64,000 nucleotides of DNA. It comes from Ceraceosorus guamensis (Eukaryota; Basidiomycota; Exobasidiomycetes; Ceraceosorales; Ceraceosoraceae). Shown here piece by piece: positions 1 through 11,139 of this stretch. Below the pieces are notes generated by a model. The model was not told the DNA's origin. It did no database searches and saw only the letters and a program-made list of their open reading frames with translations. Numbering within the stretch: the stretch's first letter is position 1; every line of letters starts with the position of its first letter. The DNA lies in the NCBI RefSeq assembly GCF_003144195.1, contig NW_020290025.1, positions 186,001 through 250,000 on the forward strand, in the 5' to 3' direction. A program made the translations under genes and the position numbers.

Positions 1-1010
1 GGCACGAGTACGTGCCATGTGGTGCAGAGTCCGCAGGGCATCGACGTCAAGGGCGTTTGGGGTCCGTACAAGAACGCCGTCTTCCCCGGCATGTGGATGA
101 ATGAAGGGGGTCAAAGCTCCACTGGTCAGCTGATCGACTTTATCATCGATACGCACCCCGCGATTTCGACGCTAAAGGAGAGAGCAACGACGAACAAGTC
201 CAACTTGTTCACCGAGCTGCACGGTATCTTGGATACTCTGCAACAAAAAGCAGACTTGTCACATCCCTCTTACCTCATTCGCGACCTGGTGCTCTACCCC
301 GATCTGCACGGCAATCGAAGTCCCTTAGCGGACAGCGGCATGCGAGGACTCATCAGTGGTCTAGCACTGGATCGGGGGGTGTCTGACCTGGCCAAAAAGT
401 ACTACGCTACGCTGGAAGCTATTGCTCTTCAGACTAGGCACATCTTGGCCGAGCTGAACGGCAAAGGTCACTCCATCACCAGTCTCTACATGTCGGGTGG
501 ACACGTCAAGAATGCTGCGTTTATGCAATTGCTGGCGGATGTTTGTCAGGTACCCGTGCTCTTGCCCAACAGCGCCAGTGCCAGCGTCGTAGCTGGCTCC
601 GCTATCCTGGGACGCTTTGCTGCCGAACTCAGAGAAAAGGGTGTCCTGATCGATACTCAAGAGCAGGCTGATAAGGCAGCAGTGGACTACAGAGAGCGTC
701 TATGGGAACTCATGGTACGTCTCGCGCCCTGCTGCTAGTGGGCGACGCGACGCCGCTCCTTCGTACTGACATGGCATCTTGTTGCGCATTTTAGACTACC
801 ATGACCAAGCCGGGCACTTTCGTCTACCCTCGTGCGGACGACAAGCTCAAAGCTCTCTTTGATGCCAAATACAAAGTGAGCTGCATGCGCCGTGCAGTCG
901 AATCACTCCCTCGCTAATTTCCAAAAATCTTCGCACTCGTGCAGATTTTCCACGAGGCCATCGACGTGCAACGAAGATGGCGCAAGATTGTGGCGGACGC
1001 CATAGATTGA
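1..1010 (+). CDS. FGGY-family carbohydrate kinase (D-ribulokinase/YDR109C-like), 3' part
   Basis: This is the C-terminal half of an FGGY sugar kinase, which transfers phosphate from ATP to a pentulose or similar polyol in the cytosol. The frame is open from base 1 and begins GTSTCH, the ATP-domain motif typical of the ribulokinase/YDR109C branch. It continues with GMWMNEGGQSSTG and, near the end, SGGHVKNAAFMQLLADV, a good match to the FGGY C-terminal signature. Three exons fit: 1-714, 795-875 and 945-1010 (stop TGA), with donors GTACGT and GTGAGC and acceptors TTTAG and GCAG, all in phase. The start lies upstream of the window. Its stop is only 78 bp from the stop of the convergent PUT1 gene, so 3' untranslated regions probably overlap. 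The exact sugar substrate cannot be told from this part. Confidence 0.88.
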
Positions 1011-1088
1011 ATAGGAGTTCGAATAGAATTACATGGTATGGATGTGTTTTGGGGTAGAATGGTGACCATCTCGCATCCGTGTGCAAAT

Positions 1089-3208
1089 CTATACATCCGA
1101 CCGCGCCATCCCAAAGAGGCCTTGTGCTAGTCGTACTTTGAGCTCAGAACGAATGGCTCGTCTTTCGTTCTTGGCTCCTTCAGTAGATAGACTCTTGTTT
1201 TCCTGCGCCCGACGCATCAAGTATGGCATCACGTCGTCCAAAGCGCCCCAAGGCACGTACTTGGACACCAGCGGAGTCTGCTCCTTCGAGCGTGCGTTCT
1301 TGAAGGCGTGCTGCAACATCCTTGTCAGAGGGTCCGCCATGCCCAGGAGCTGCGCGAAGAGGATCCGACCATTGATCGAGTCGATCGGGACCAGTTCGCG
1401 AGGCGGCTGATCGTCGGAGAGGGAGATATTCTGCTCTGTAGAGGCAGCTTGCACCAGACCGCTATGCTGCATCATGTCCAGCGCCCTGACAGCAGACGAC
1501 ACGTTGTGCGAGGCAAAGACGACAGACAATTTTGCTGGTCCGCCACGTTTGCCAGGGGGCCTGTCGACTTCATCCGCAATCTCCTGTAGCAAGCGCTCTG
1601 CACAAGCATCATAGCATTCGTCCGTAAGCGCTTTGCTTGACCAAACCGGACTGTTCCATTGCCCCTCTTTGGCCCTCGCAGCCTCGACTGGAGGCGTGGC
1701 AACTTGATGCTTTTGCCATGCATTGTTCTCGATCTCGACGTAGGCCCCTGATCATGGCGAGAGACATGGATGAGCTCTCGCACGGGCTCGACTCTTTGCA
1801 ATTCGCAAAAGCTCACCGCGTACGAGCTTGACTCCCAGGCCATATTGGCCATTCTTTGCGCGCTGCAATGATGAGGCGAGATGTGATGGAGTTCTTCTGA
1901 GGTATGCCTAGAAAGTTTGGATGATCTTAGTCAGACTCGGCATCGCTCGGAAATTATCGTAGCTTGCTCAGGCGCGAGGTCTTGCTATGCTACTCACCTG
2001 GTACGTGTTGAATACGAGAGGCGATTCGTGGCCTTTTGCTGAAGCACTGGAAAGCGCATTGAATTCCTGCGCGAGAGTGTCGTAGATCGCGTCGATAGCG
2101 GGCTGGTACCAAGAGTACTCCGCATCAATCAACAGCCTGACCTTCTTCTCTTTCGCCAAAAGAGCCACGCCTCGTAGCTGCCTCCACAGCTCTGTGATTG
2201 TGCTAATGTCCTCCTCGGTCAGCTTGACGCGTGCACTCATTGGGATGACTAGTGGCGCACCGCTCGTCGAGTTGTGCGGTAGAGCTGGAGCTGGAGGATC
2301 ACTGAAGTGCTCTCGCGGCACAATCGACGCTGAAGCTCTCTCGAGGACAGAGGAGTCCGCAAGCAAGCCAGAAAGCTTGATGGCTACCATGATGCTACCT
2401 CGCGGCACCTCGTCCGTGCCGTCGCTGCCAGAGCAACCGCTCGCATTGACGTTGCCCGAAGCAAGATCCGACGCGACTTTGATCGAGTGCTTTGCCGCCT
2501 CAATCAGACGAAGGTGAACAGGCGAGGTGGCCGTCTTTGCATTGTCGCTGCCACGCTCAGAGTGGCGCATCTCTGCATGCTTCACCTCGCAAGAGTGATT
2601 GAGCATCGTGCCTACGTTGGCAATTGCCAAGGAGCGAATAAGCGGAACACATTCCTCCACCGTCTCGCCTCCAACAAACTGCGTCGAGTGAGGGCGAATG
2701 GCAATCTTAATATAGCCCCGCTTTGCTTTGCATACACCCAAGCGCAGGCGCTCACCTGTCCAAAAAAAGTCTTGCGAACAAGCCACGTAGCGAAAGAGGG
2801 TACGCCTGGCAGACTGGTGCTGCGGGACCACTGGATGAGGTGCGGAGCAATGTCCGTGGCGTAAGGTAGCGATACGAGCGACCAGACGACGTAGGAGCGT
2901 ATGAGCGTCGAGGTGGGCTGGGAGATCATTGGTCGGTCTGGACCTGCGAGCGGTGTCGTCCATAGCATCGTGCCAGCAACGAGTATGGCACCGCCAGCTA
3001 TGCTCATCAACAGTCTCTTCCGTGCGCCATCATCGCTTCTTGCACATTTAGCACCCATCCTCGTTGCGTAGAAACGACGAATTGAAGTGCGTGCCGAGCG
3101 ATGGTGGGGAGGGACTTGGGCGAGATATGCCGATGCCGATGCCTCTCTCGACGCTAAGCTGAGTGTGAACGAGTGGGCCCATCTCGAAGCTGATCTCGAC
3201 AAGGACAT
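1089..3208 (-). CDS. PUT1: Proline dehydrogenase, mitochondrial
   Basis: FAD-dependent proline dehydrogenase, which oxidises proline to pyrroline-5-carboxylate and passes electrons to ubiquinone at the inner mitochondrial membrane. Four exons join in frame: 3208-2756, 2678-1998, 1907-1817 and 1747-1089, giving about 627 residues. Family motifs in order are DAEYSWYQPAIDAIYD (from about residue 336), NGQYGLGVKLVRGAYVEIEN across the third and fourth exons, a WSSKALTDECYDAC segment, GRILFAQLLGMADPLT, and KYVPWGALDDVMPYLMRRAQ (about 575 on). These belong to the TIM-barrel core that binds FAD and substrate. The N-terminus is rich in Ser, Arg and Ala and lacks acidic residues, as expected for a mitochondrial presequence. 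ATG at 3208 is the first in this frame with such a leader. The three introns are 77, 90 and 69 nt. Confidence 0.93.
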
Positions 3209-4101
3209 TCCAAGCCAAAGTGCTCCTCTGCGCTAAATGCCACACACTTGTGTGAGGTCGAGGAGGTGTGTATCGTCGAGAAGTAGGACCTTAGCGCTCC
3301 ACTTCAAAGAGGTTGAGACTCGTCGCTTCTAGCTCGAGAAGTCCAAGCCGCTTGTCAATTGCTCTCCCAGCCGAGCGTGGTGCTGCTGGTCATCGCGACT
3401 GTGTATGACATCGCACCCGCGTCAGGTCGTCAGCCACCCGCATGGACACCACAGTAGGAGTCACCAATCACATTCAAATTGTGATTCAGGAGTCATTGTG
3501 GTCAAACAATGACATCTGGAATTTGCGAGGTGGGGCAAGGAGGAGGGGGTCTCGAATTAAGAGTTGGGGCGGTGCAGGGGCCTGGTGCCTAAAGAAAAGC
3601 GGCTTATCGATATGGACCAGCTAGCATTCGCTTGTGCAAGGGGCTAGAGTGCGCGCGTGCGCGGTCTTGACCCCCCGTTCGGAAACGGACCCGCGGATGC
3701 TGCGCACTCCCGGCCCCGCTCGATTAAAATCACGAATGCTGCCAGCATATCACACGCGCAGCAGGACAATGAATGCATCTGCCGCGGCATAACTCCACTT
3801 CGTCGCTCTATTAATCATAGCTGGCTCAGATACTTACAGCGGAGGGGATTGACCGCCTCTCTCGTGACTGTGATCCCTCACTGATGGCGCGAGAAGGGCA
3901 CAGACATGTCGCACGCTCGCTGCTCAGTGCAAAGCTTGCAATCAGGCACTCGCCATGTCCATTGATCCTTCACCATTGACGTTGCAAAAGCAGCTGAAGC
4001 GGGGGTATGTTCATCTTATTCCCTAAACGTCGCATTCAAAATCGACAGGCCCGCGAGGGGCAACAGCTCACCCTGCAGCGCGCATGCCCAGAGTGCATCC
4101 T
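3209..4101. other. Intergenic, 5' region of PUT1 and 3' region of GPI14
   Basis: About 0.9 kb between the PUT1 start and the GPI14 stop, both genes on the minus strand, so it should hold the PUT1 promoter. No coding signal with a proper ATG and splice pattern was found. A G/A-rich patch lies near 3525-3560 and several short C-runs near 3668-3720. No tRNA-like fold was recognised. Confidence 0.5.
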
Positions 4102-6176
4102 CTAGTCTGCCTTCTTTTTCGCATCCATCGGCGAAACGTCTCGGACCAGCTGTTCTCTATGAGAGCCCCACGCGGCTAGGTAGCGCGCAAGGATGATGGC
4201 GTGCGTGACGAGGAGGAGCAGGCTAGCTGTCCACGTCCTTACAAAAGTATCCAATGCTCTGAACTCTAGCAGATAAGCTTGAGAGAGCCAGATTGCCTGC
4301 GACGCACGTGTCCAAGTCAGCACGCACCCATGCCGGATAAATCTCGCTCGCCAAAGTTGCTCACCTGCGCTCCCACCCATGCGCCTAGCAAAATCCACGG
4401 CTCTCTTGAAGACGCAAATTTGAGCGTAGGTGCGACGATGGGAATGAACCACAAGAACCACATGTAGTACTGTCGTCGTAGACCGCATCAGCGTCAGAGG
4501 TACGTGCTGCCCGAGCCGTCTTGCCGCCTCCACTCACCTGGCTGGTAGAGACCTTGTTGAAAGCCACAAACGCGAGGGTTTGAGCCGCACATGCCGCCGC
4601 AAGGTCTCGCGAACCCAGTGTCCAGCCGATTGCAATCACGAGCACGAGCTGAGGTCCAAATCCAGCCAACGCACCCAGCAGCGTATCGACAGAGGCACTT
4701 TGGGTTGTGGAAAGGATGCCGCTGGTAGTACCGAGATAGGCCGGCAGAAATGTGGGCGAGAAGTTGTGCCGAACGTCCAGCCTGGTCAAGTGATAGAAGA
4801 ATGAAGCTTCGAGGTAAGGAGGTCCCCATCTGAAGCACGAGAAGCGCATCAGGAACGCGCCGTTCAGTGAGCTCATTTCGCTAGAACCTGCATCAGCGAG
4901 AGTGAAACGATGCATTTACTCACAGAAGCCAGCACATGAGACCCGTCACAGCGAAGGTGTATCCCGCGACAACTGCGTACCGCAAAGCAGCCGCCCACCG
5001 GTGTGGTTTGCCGGTGGCCAGGAGGTGTGCCAATGTCGGTACCGCATAAATCGCAGGGTAGAGCTTGAGATGCACAGCCATCGCGAGCAGGACTGGTGAC
5101 AGCAATGGTGTCCCCCATAGCGTATGAGATGGCTCTTCGACCCCCCTGAATGCAGCTGAGCCGATTGAAGAGCTGGACAGCTCCAGAGGAGCACCCGCGT
5201 CTACCGCTGCGACGGTGGTGCGAGCTGCTAGCGCTTCTGCGGCCTTTTCTGCGAATTCTTTCGACACTTCGTGCCTCCTCTTGACCACCTCCATCTCCGC
5301 TTCGGCTTCCGCCTCCGTCTCTGACGGTGCTTCGCTGATGGGTGTAAGGGGCAGTGCTCCTTTCTGAGGCGTCGGCAATGGAAGTGTAGGAGCTGGCGTG
5401 GCGTACAAAGTCGAGCTGAGGAACCCAAGGACGACGAGGCCGATGAGAGATTCTGCACTGCCTCGAGTCGCTATTTGTGCCGGAAATGGATTGAGCAGCC
5501 ATAAAGCGGGTACCCAGCCAGTGGTGCCTTCCTTGCTAGCCGGAGGCGGAGTCGAGGTGATGGTCGTTCTGAACTTCTCCAACGCGTGCCTTCTCTTGGC
5601 CGACAGATCCAGCACTGTCCACATGAGCACTGCGCACAAGAGATCCGCAACGACGAACAACAACCTCGGTCCATACTCTGCCAGCGCCGTTGGGAGTACT
5701 TGAGTGGGTGCAAGGAGCACTGCCAGCAGCGGGGTGTACCTGAATGTCTTGTCTTGGTAAGGATTGCCAAGACCGGCAAGGCTTCTGAAGGGGAAGCTGA
5801 AGAGCGACAAGGATAGCTGCAGCATCCGATACGGCAGCGTGTCGACTGGAAAAGGGCTCATTTCGGGATCCAAGAATTCCGCTTGAGCTTGCAAGATGAA
5901 TCGAGCGACAGCTGGCAACCATCCTTGGGCGCACCTCCCGATCGCTTGTGGCGGATCGGCCAAATCCTCGTAATTCTCCTGAGGCTCTACCGCAATGATG
6001 CTCTCTAGAGGACACGATTCGAACAGGCTTTTCGCTCCCCGCACAAAGACGGAGTGATCAATGTCCGTGTATGGCACTTCGCCATATGCGTCTTGGTATG
6101 CTCCCCACGCCAGCAGTCCCAAGCGCAGAGCGATGCCGCATCCGAGGAAGATGACTCGACGTTGGGTGAGCTTCAT
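4102..6176 (-). CDS. GPI14: GPI mannosyltransferase 1 catalytic subunit (PIG-M/Gpi14)
   Basis: Multi-pass ER membrane enzyme that adds the first alpha-1,4-linked mannose from dolichol-phosphate mannose to the glycosylphosphatidylinositol precursor. Exons 6176-4924, 4880-4538, 4469-4365 and 4296-4102 join in frame to about 631 residues. The lumenal DxD motif is visible at residues 38-40 in YTDIDHSVF after the first membrane segment. Further PIG-M hallmarks are KTFRYTPLLAVLLAP, LLNPFPAQIATRGSAES, AMAVHLKLYPAIYAVP, FFYHLTRLDVRHNFSP and AFVAFNKVSTSQYYMWFLW, the last crossing an intron. A lumen- or cytosol-facing insert of about 100 residues rich in Pro and Glu (roughly residues 240-340) is longer than in yeast or human PIG-M. 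The second exon uses TTCTAG as acceptor, since the nearer GCAG would put a stop in frame. The enzyme needs a PIG-X/Pbn1-type partner, not seen here. Confidence 0.93.
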
Positions 6177-7066
6177 TGCGCTAGCAGGATCGCGCGCGCG
6201 CGCAGATCAACCAGACCGAAAGCTCTTGCAGCGCGGTGATGCTTGCCCCAGCCGACTGGGCACAGCCGCGTAGAGTAAGGAGCGTGAGATGTTGAAATCA
6301 GGCCAGCTGTAGGGTGCGCGAACGATGTAGGGAAGCAGCTTGCGACTCGGTGCCGTGTATGACCCGAAGATGACTGAGGCGTATCAGGGAGGAGCGCATG
6401 GAGGGAAGAAGGAAAAGCTGTCAGAGGCGCGAGCAATGTAAGTGGTGATGGTAGGAGCCCTTATTTACGACCGACGACGTGGAAGCCTGCACTCACACTG
6501 CTCTTTCCCCGCTTTTTCCAGCTGCAGGGAAGAGTCGAAGATGACAAGTCCAGAGCCGAGGCAGAGCTCTAATGTACGTCGCGATGTATTCAAGCTCCGC
6601 TAGTAGTGAGTCTTGTGAATAAGTTTTGCGGGGTCGCTGCATCGCAGGCCAGGAAGACGCGAAGGAGAGGCAGCAGCAGCTGTTGCTCTTGATCTTGCTG
6701 CTGCTGCTAGCTGTGCGTATAGTTGCAGCGCAGCGTGCAGATGGCCGCGCTTTTGAAAGAGGCTGTTCGACAGCACGCAGCAAGCGTGGGTCAAGTGGTA
6801 TAAGTGCAGCCAAGAGCGTCGCGTCAATCAATCAAGAATAATAAAAAATCCAGCAAAGCTGGCCACGTGATGCGTCGAACTCTAAGATAATCAAGAATCG
6901 GAGGCCAAAGCCAACACGCACGACTCATGCCTCAGACTCATTCACACTTCATACTCGACTCGCTACAAGTCAAAAAGCGTTACAATTCGTGATATGGGAG
7001 CTGAGCAACCTCAAAAGCACACATTCCCGCGCTGCACGAGGCACTAGAGAAGGATCTGGACAGAGC
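6177..7066. other. Intergenic, 5' region of GPI14
   Basis: About 0.9 kb upstream of GPI14 and downstream of the amine oxidase stop. It contains a CAG/CTG-rich patch at about 6670-6712 and a GCGCGCGCGCG run at about 6192. Open frames on both strands are short, low in complexity, and lack family resemblance. No RNA gene recognised. Confidence 0.45.
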
Positions 7067-9506
7067 TCAAGAACGGCAGCAAGCAGGAGCGCCGTTAGTC
7101 GTGCCGTTCGCAGCGCTAGCAGGTGTGGACTTGGCATCGTTGGTAGCAGGGACATCCAACGCGGGGTTCCTGGCAAAGAAGCCGATCGGTTCCAGCTTGA
7201 CGTGCACAGATTGCGCAGGCATGACGGGGAAATCTTCCGGTCGAGGTACGTGCGTCGTGCCGATAGTCACGTAGGAGACAATGTCCTTGTTTCGGATGCT
7301 CGCTTTCCCATCTCCCACCCAATTCTCGATGCTGTCCACCGGCGCTTCGAATGTCTGCGGGACGTAAAGACCTGCAGGATACCTGTGGGCATCTTGATAT
7401 GGCACGGTCCACAAATGGTGCTTGGCGAAGGGCGCGCGCACACCGGTGAAGCCATCGTGCTTGGCGTACAGCCTCGGCATGTCCTTGCAGACCACCTTGT
7501 ATCCCACGGGCTTGCCAGACGAGTAGTGCTTTTCGGCTTCGTTGACAAAAGTCCAAGAGCGCTCCGTGTTGAAGTCGGCGTCTCTGACGGCCTCTCCGGC
7601 CGTGTCGAAGATGCGGTAAGGAGCAGTGAACGCATTGCCAGCAAAATTCTCCGGGCTACCTGCAGGGAAGGGGGACTCCTCAATGTGCGACTCCATGATG
7701 CTGTTGAGAGGACCATCAATGTGGCTGTCGACACGCAGGCTGAACAGATGCTGATGGTAGTGCGCATTGATGCGCGGTGCGACTTCGGTACCGTATCCCT
7801 CAGGCTTTTCGCCTTGTTCAAGCTGGTAGAGGTTGAGAATACCGCTAAGCTTGATTTCGAGACCGATGGTGCCGTCGAGGTGGAACGACCAATTGATCTG
7901 GTACTCGTAGTTGGCTACGGTGCACACCATCGAGATGACAAACTTGCGTCCACGGACATTGTGGGCGCGACCACCAACTCTGTAGTCGGTGTGCTTCCAG
8001 AGCAAGCCAGTATCTTCCTCGTGCATGCAAATGGCGTTCTCGATGACCTCTACAGTGCCGTCGTGCTTTGCCACCACTCCGTCCATGTACTCGATGCTAC
8101 CGAGGCAGTCGCAGCCCAGCGAGAGAGAGTTGGCGAGGTAACCCAGACCATACTCTCCAACGTCGAAGGCAAATTTGCGGTAGTGAGGGTGCGCAGGCTC
8201 TGCATACGGTACAACCATCTCTGCCAGACTCAGTCTGTAGAACAGCGGTCGTTCCTTGGGACTACTGGCACTCGCGCCGGGAGCCTCCGTATCTCCGTAC
8301 GAAATGGTCGAGAGAACGAGGCCCTCGCGGGGGTGGAAGCCGACGTGCATCTTCCACTTCTGCCACTCGATGACGTTGCCGTTGCGCTTGAAGCTGACTC
8401 CTTCGGGTTGCACGACACTGAGGGGCTTGAGATCCTGGCGCATGCTGAGTGGCTTCTCGGGATTGTGAGGTCCGGCATTTGCCAGCTCCGGAAGGTAATC
8501 GTGACGCTCGAGAGGCGGTGGGATACGCTCACGTGGAGCCGGACCGAAGCTCGCCTCGGTTGGGGGTTCGGTGCCGCCGGGCAGCTTGCCGCCCTTGCGG
8601 TGCTGGGGAAAGTCGATAGCAAGTACCTCCCCGGTGTTGTTGTCGAGGATGGGAAAGAAGTCCATTGGATGGCCGTAAAGGTTCTGCAGTTCATTTTGTT
8701 CCGATGAGCTCGTAAGCTCTTCTGCTGGAGTGAAGCAACAGCATCACAGAGGGGTGAGACTCACCTCATCCTTGCCAAAACGCGCAAAGGTCAAGCACTG
8801 CTGGATACGCTTGTTGGGGAAGCGCTTGTCCCAGCCAATCGACCAACCGCTGCAGTGAGCGTTGATGGTATTATTATCAGCTCAAATTTTGATGAGTCAG
8901 TAGCCTGAGAATGCACTCACTCGGCATACAGCTGGTCAGCCTTGACGCCGACTTCCTCAGCCAGCTTGATCACGCGGGGATCCTTGCGAATGCATTCTTC
9001 GGCCATGCATAGCTCTTCGATGGTGAGCGCAGGCTGAATTCCCGCATCGAGCTTGTCCACACCCTTTATCTCTGCCGTGCCAGCATTCGAGTCCAGTTTG
9101 AGAACAGCAGCAAAAGCGTCGCTCTTGACGAGATCGATGACGTGGACATTGATCAGCCGTTCGATGTGCGCAGTGCCACTGGTCTCGCTGGATGAGGCAT
9201 CACTACCACGAGGGAAGAAACCTGCTGCGATCACATCGGCTTTGGCAGGCTCGGCGAGGAAGACGTTGACGAATTTGAAGGCCTTGACACCGCTCTTGAG
9301 CAGCCATGGACGCAGAGTCTCCGTGGCGAGAATGATCTAGCGAAAGCGCAATGCCAGTCCATCGACCAGCTTGTCAGCTGCCACATCCAAAGGCCAGCTC
9401 CCTTGCGAGACCAGTCCTCGCTTAGATGTGAACTCACCTCTGACTTGCTGGGGGGATCGAGCGGGTGCGCTTTGCCCACGGGCTCGATGACCTTTGCGGG
9501 CGCCAT
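7067..9506 (-). CDS. Copper-containing amine oxidase (topaquinone enzyme)
   Basis: Copper/TPQ amine oxidase, which oxidatively deaminates primary amines to aldehydes with release of ammonia and hydrogen peroxide. Exons 9506-9438, 9336-8921, 8849-8765 and 8683-7067 join in frame to about 728 residues, the usual family size. The TPQ precursor tyrosine is in NYEY (Tyr about 449), the catalytic base is the Asp of FDVGEYGLG (about 364), and copper ligands are HQH (about 500 and 502) and the His of THVPRPEDFP (about 668). The N-terminal domains carry AEPAKADVIAAG-type and GWSIGWDKRFPNKRIQQ segments typical of fungal forms. The first exon codes only 23 residues (MAPAKVIEP...). The C-terminus ends in ACCRS, not a standard peroxisomal SKL-type signal, so its site in the cell is open. 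A long frame on the opposite strand is a shadow of this gene. Confidence 0.94.
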
Positions 9507-11139
9507 TGTCGCTGTGCGAAGGTGATGTGGGTGTAGAGATATCAAGACAGTGACTGCCGGTGTCTCTCGAAGGTGGCAAGGAAGATCTATATAGGAAGGC
9601 GAGTGCACGCGCTGGAGGAGGAGAGTGTACCACTCGTGACTGGCTCTGTGAGATGCTGGGCGTGCAAGAGGCAAAAGGGCTTAAATTGCTCAAACGTGCC
9701 TGGTATTTGAGGTGGCAATCGTGAATCATGAAGTAGCATGCAGCCCAGGGTCGCAAGGCCCAAAAGCAGCAAGAATCCACGCGCGGCGGCGGGGACCTCG
9801 CATTGACGTGAGACTTGAGCAAGCACCGACACAGCTCAGGTGCCCGGGGCTGTCGTTGGTTTGCTGGTTTGACTTGTGACTGCAGCTGCAGGACTGTGAC
9901 TCTCACTCACGACTACGAGGGGGGATGATGATATATGCCGCTGCTTCTGCTGCATAGCAGCTGCTCGCGACGGTCGGGCTGGGGTGCAGCAGCCGGTGAG
10001 GTGAGAGGCTGCTGCATGCCATCAGAGAAAACTCCGCGCCAAGATAACGCTGATATGGTCATCCTCCTGATGGCGCGTGCACATCTGCTGCTCTCTGTAC
10101 CCGTACCCTCGCAGCTTCGGATAGCGATCCGCGCGCGATAGCATGGCGTTTGGATCACAAAAGTGAGGATGCGGTCTGATGGCTAGCTGAGGAATGTGAG
10201 AGGCTGCTGCTGGCACGGAGCCTCCCTTTCCGCTGATGTTGATGAGCGCTTGACCATGCAATTCGTGATGTTCAGCTTCGAGTAAAACCGCGGCCATTTG
10301 GCGGTGCTGACGCGTGGATAGGGATATATGGGGTCAATTAATATCAAGACTTTTTGACTAACGTGTCATCTGCCGCGGCTAAACTTGACACTTCTTCCAT
10401 ATACAGTCTGAGCATACCTCTTCGAGGTCCCTCCATCATACAGCGGCAGCCATCCGATACGCAGTCGTGAGTAGCGACGCTGGCTTGAGCTTGTTTGGTC
10501 CAGGATGCAGTGTCGGTATGGAGTGGACGATGAAGCCGACGAGCGACTAGTCAAACCGCCACGAGTGAACTAGTGACGGGTATTGACGATTGCTGGTGGT
10601 GAGTCAGGCAGCGATAAGCGACACAGTCTTAGTTCTCGCTCAAGTACTGTACCCGCGGGTGTGCCGAGGGTCAATCTTGTCGCGTGTGGCTTTCGCACTC
10701 ACACTCACGACCGCGCGATCGACTTTTCCGGTCGGAGCATATATATACGATGGCGGTATGTGCTTTGACTCAAGAAAGACAACTACTGCACGAAGTGAAC
10801 GGATGGACTCCAGTGTGTGATTTGTTCGTTCAAGTCCACATGATTCATCTCCGGTCAATTCTTGATTTTGTGGCTCAGCTTCGTCAGTCTGAGTCAAATG
10901 TGTCGCGCCCCTCCTGGAGCTCAATTCCGATCCGCTCGTACATCACTGACATTGCTCGTGTTTGTAACTGCATATGGGTCGCGAGACACTCACAATTCCC
11001 GGTGACAGCGGATATGATAGGTCAGGCTGGGATCTCGTCACTTGCAGCGCGGGGAGGCTGAACACCATATATAGTGCAGGAAGCAGGCAAGTCTCGGACA
11101 TGCTGTCTCAATCGCAACCAAGTAGAGAGTTTTTTCGTG
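9507..11139. other. Intergenic, 1.6 kb, amine oxidase promoter side
   Basis: The 5' region of the amine oxidase runs from 9507; the 3' side of the epoxide-hydrolase gene lies at 11139. Contains TATA-like words (ATATATG near 9930 and 10325, ATATATAC near 10740, CATATATAG near 11068) and scattered CGTGA/TCACG words. Open frames here are short and show no recognisable protein. No tRNA or snRNA seen. Confidence 0.45.

Noticed and set aside
3657-3760. GC-rich stretch examined as a possible tRNA or 5S rRNA gene
   Set aside because: No TTCRANYC T-arm box or cloverleaf pairing was found.
6989-8707. A 572-codon open frame on the plus strand opposite the copper amine oxidase
   Set aside because: It mirrors the codon bias of the minus-strand gene, has no ATG-led motif or domain, and the minus strand carries all catalytic residues of a known enzyme.
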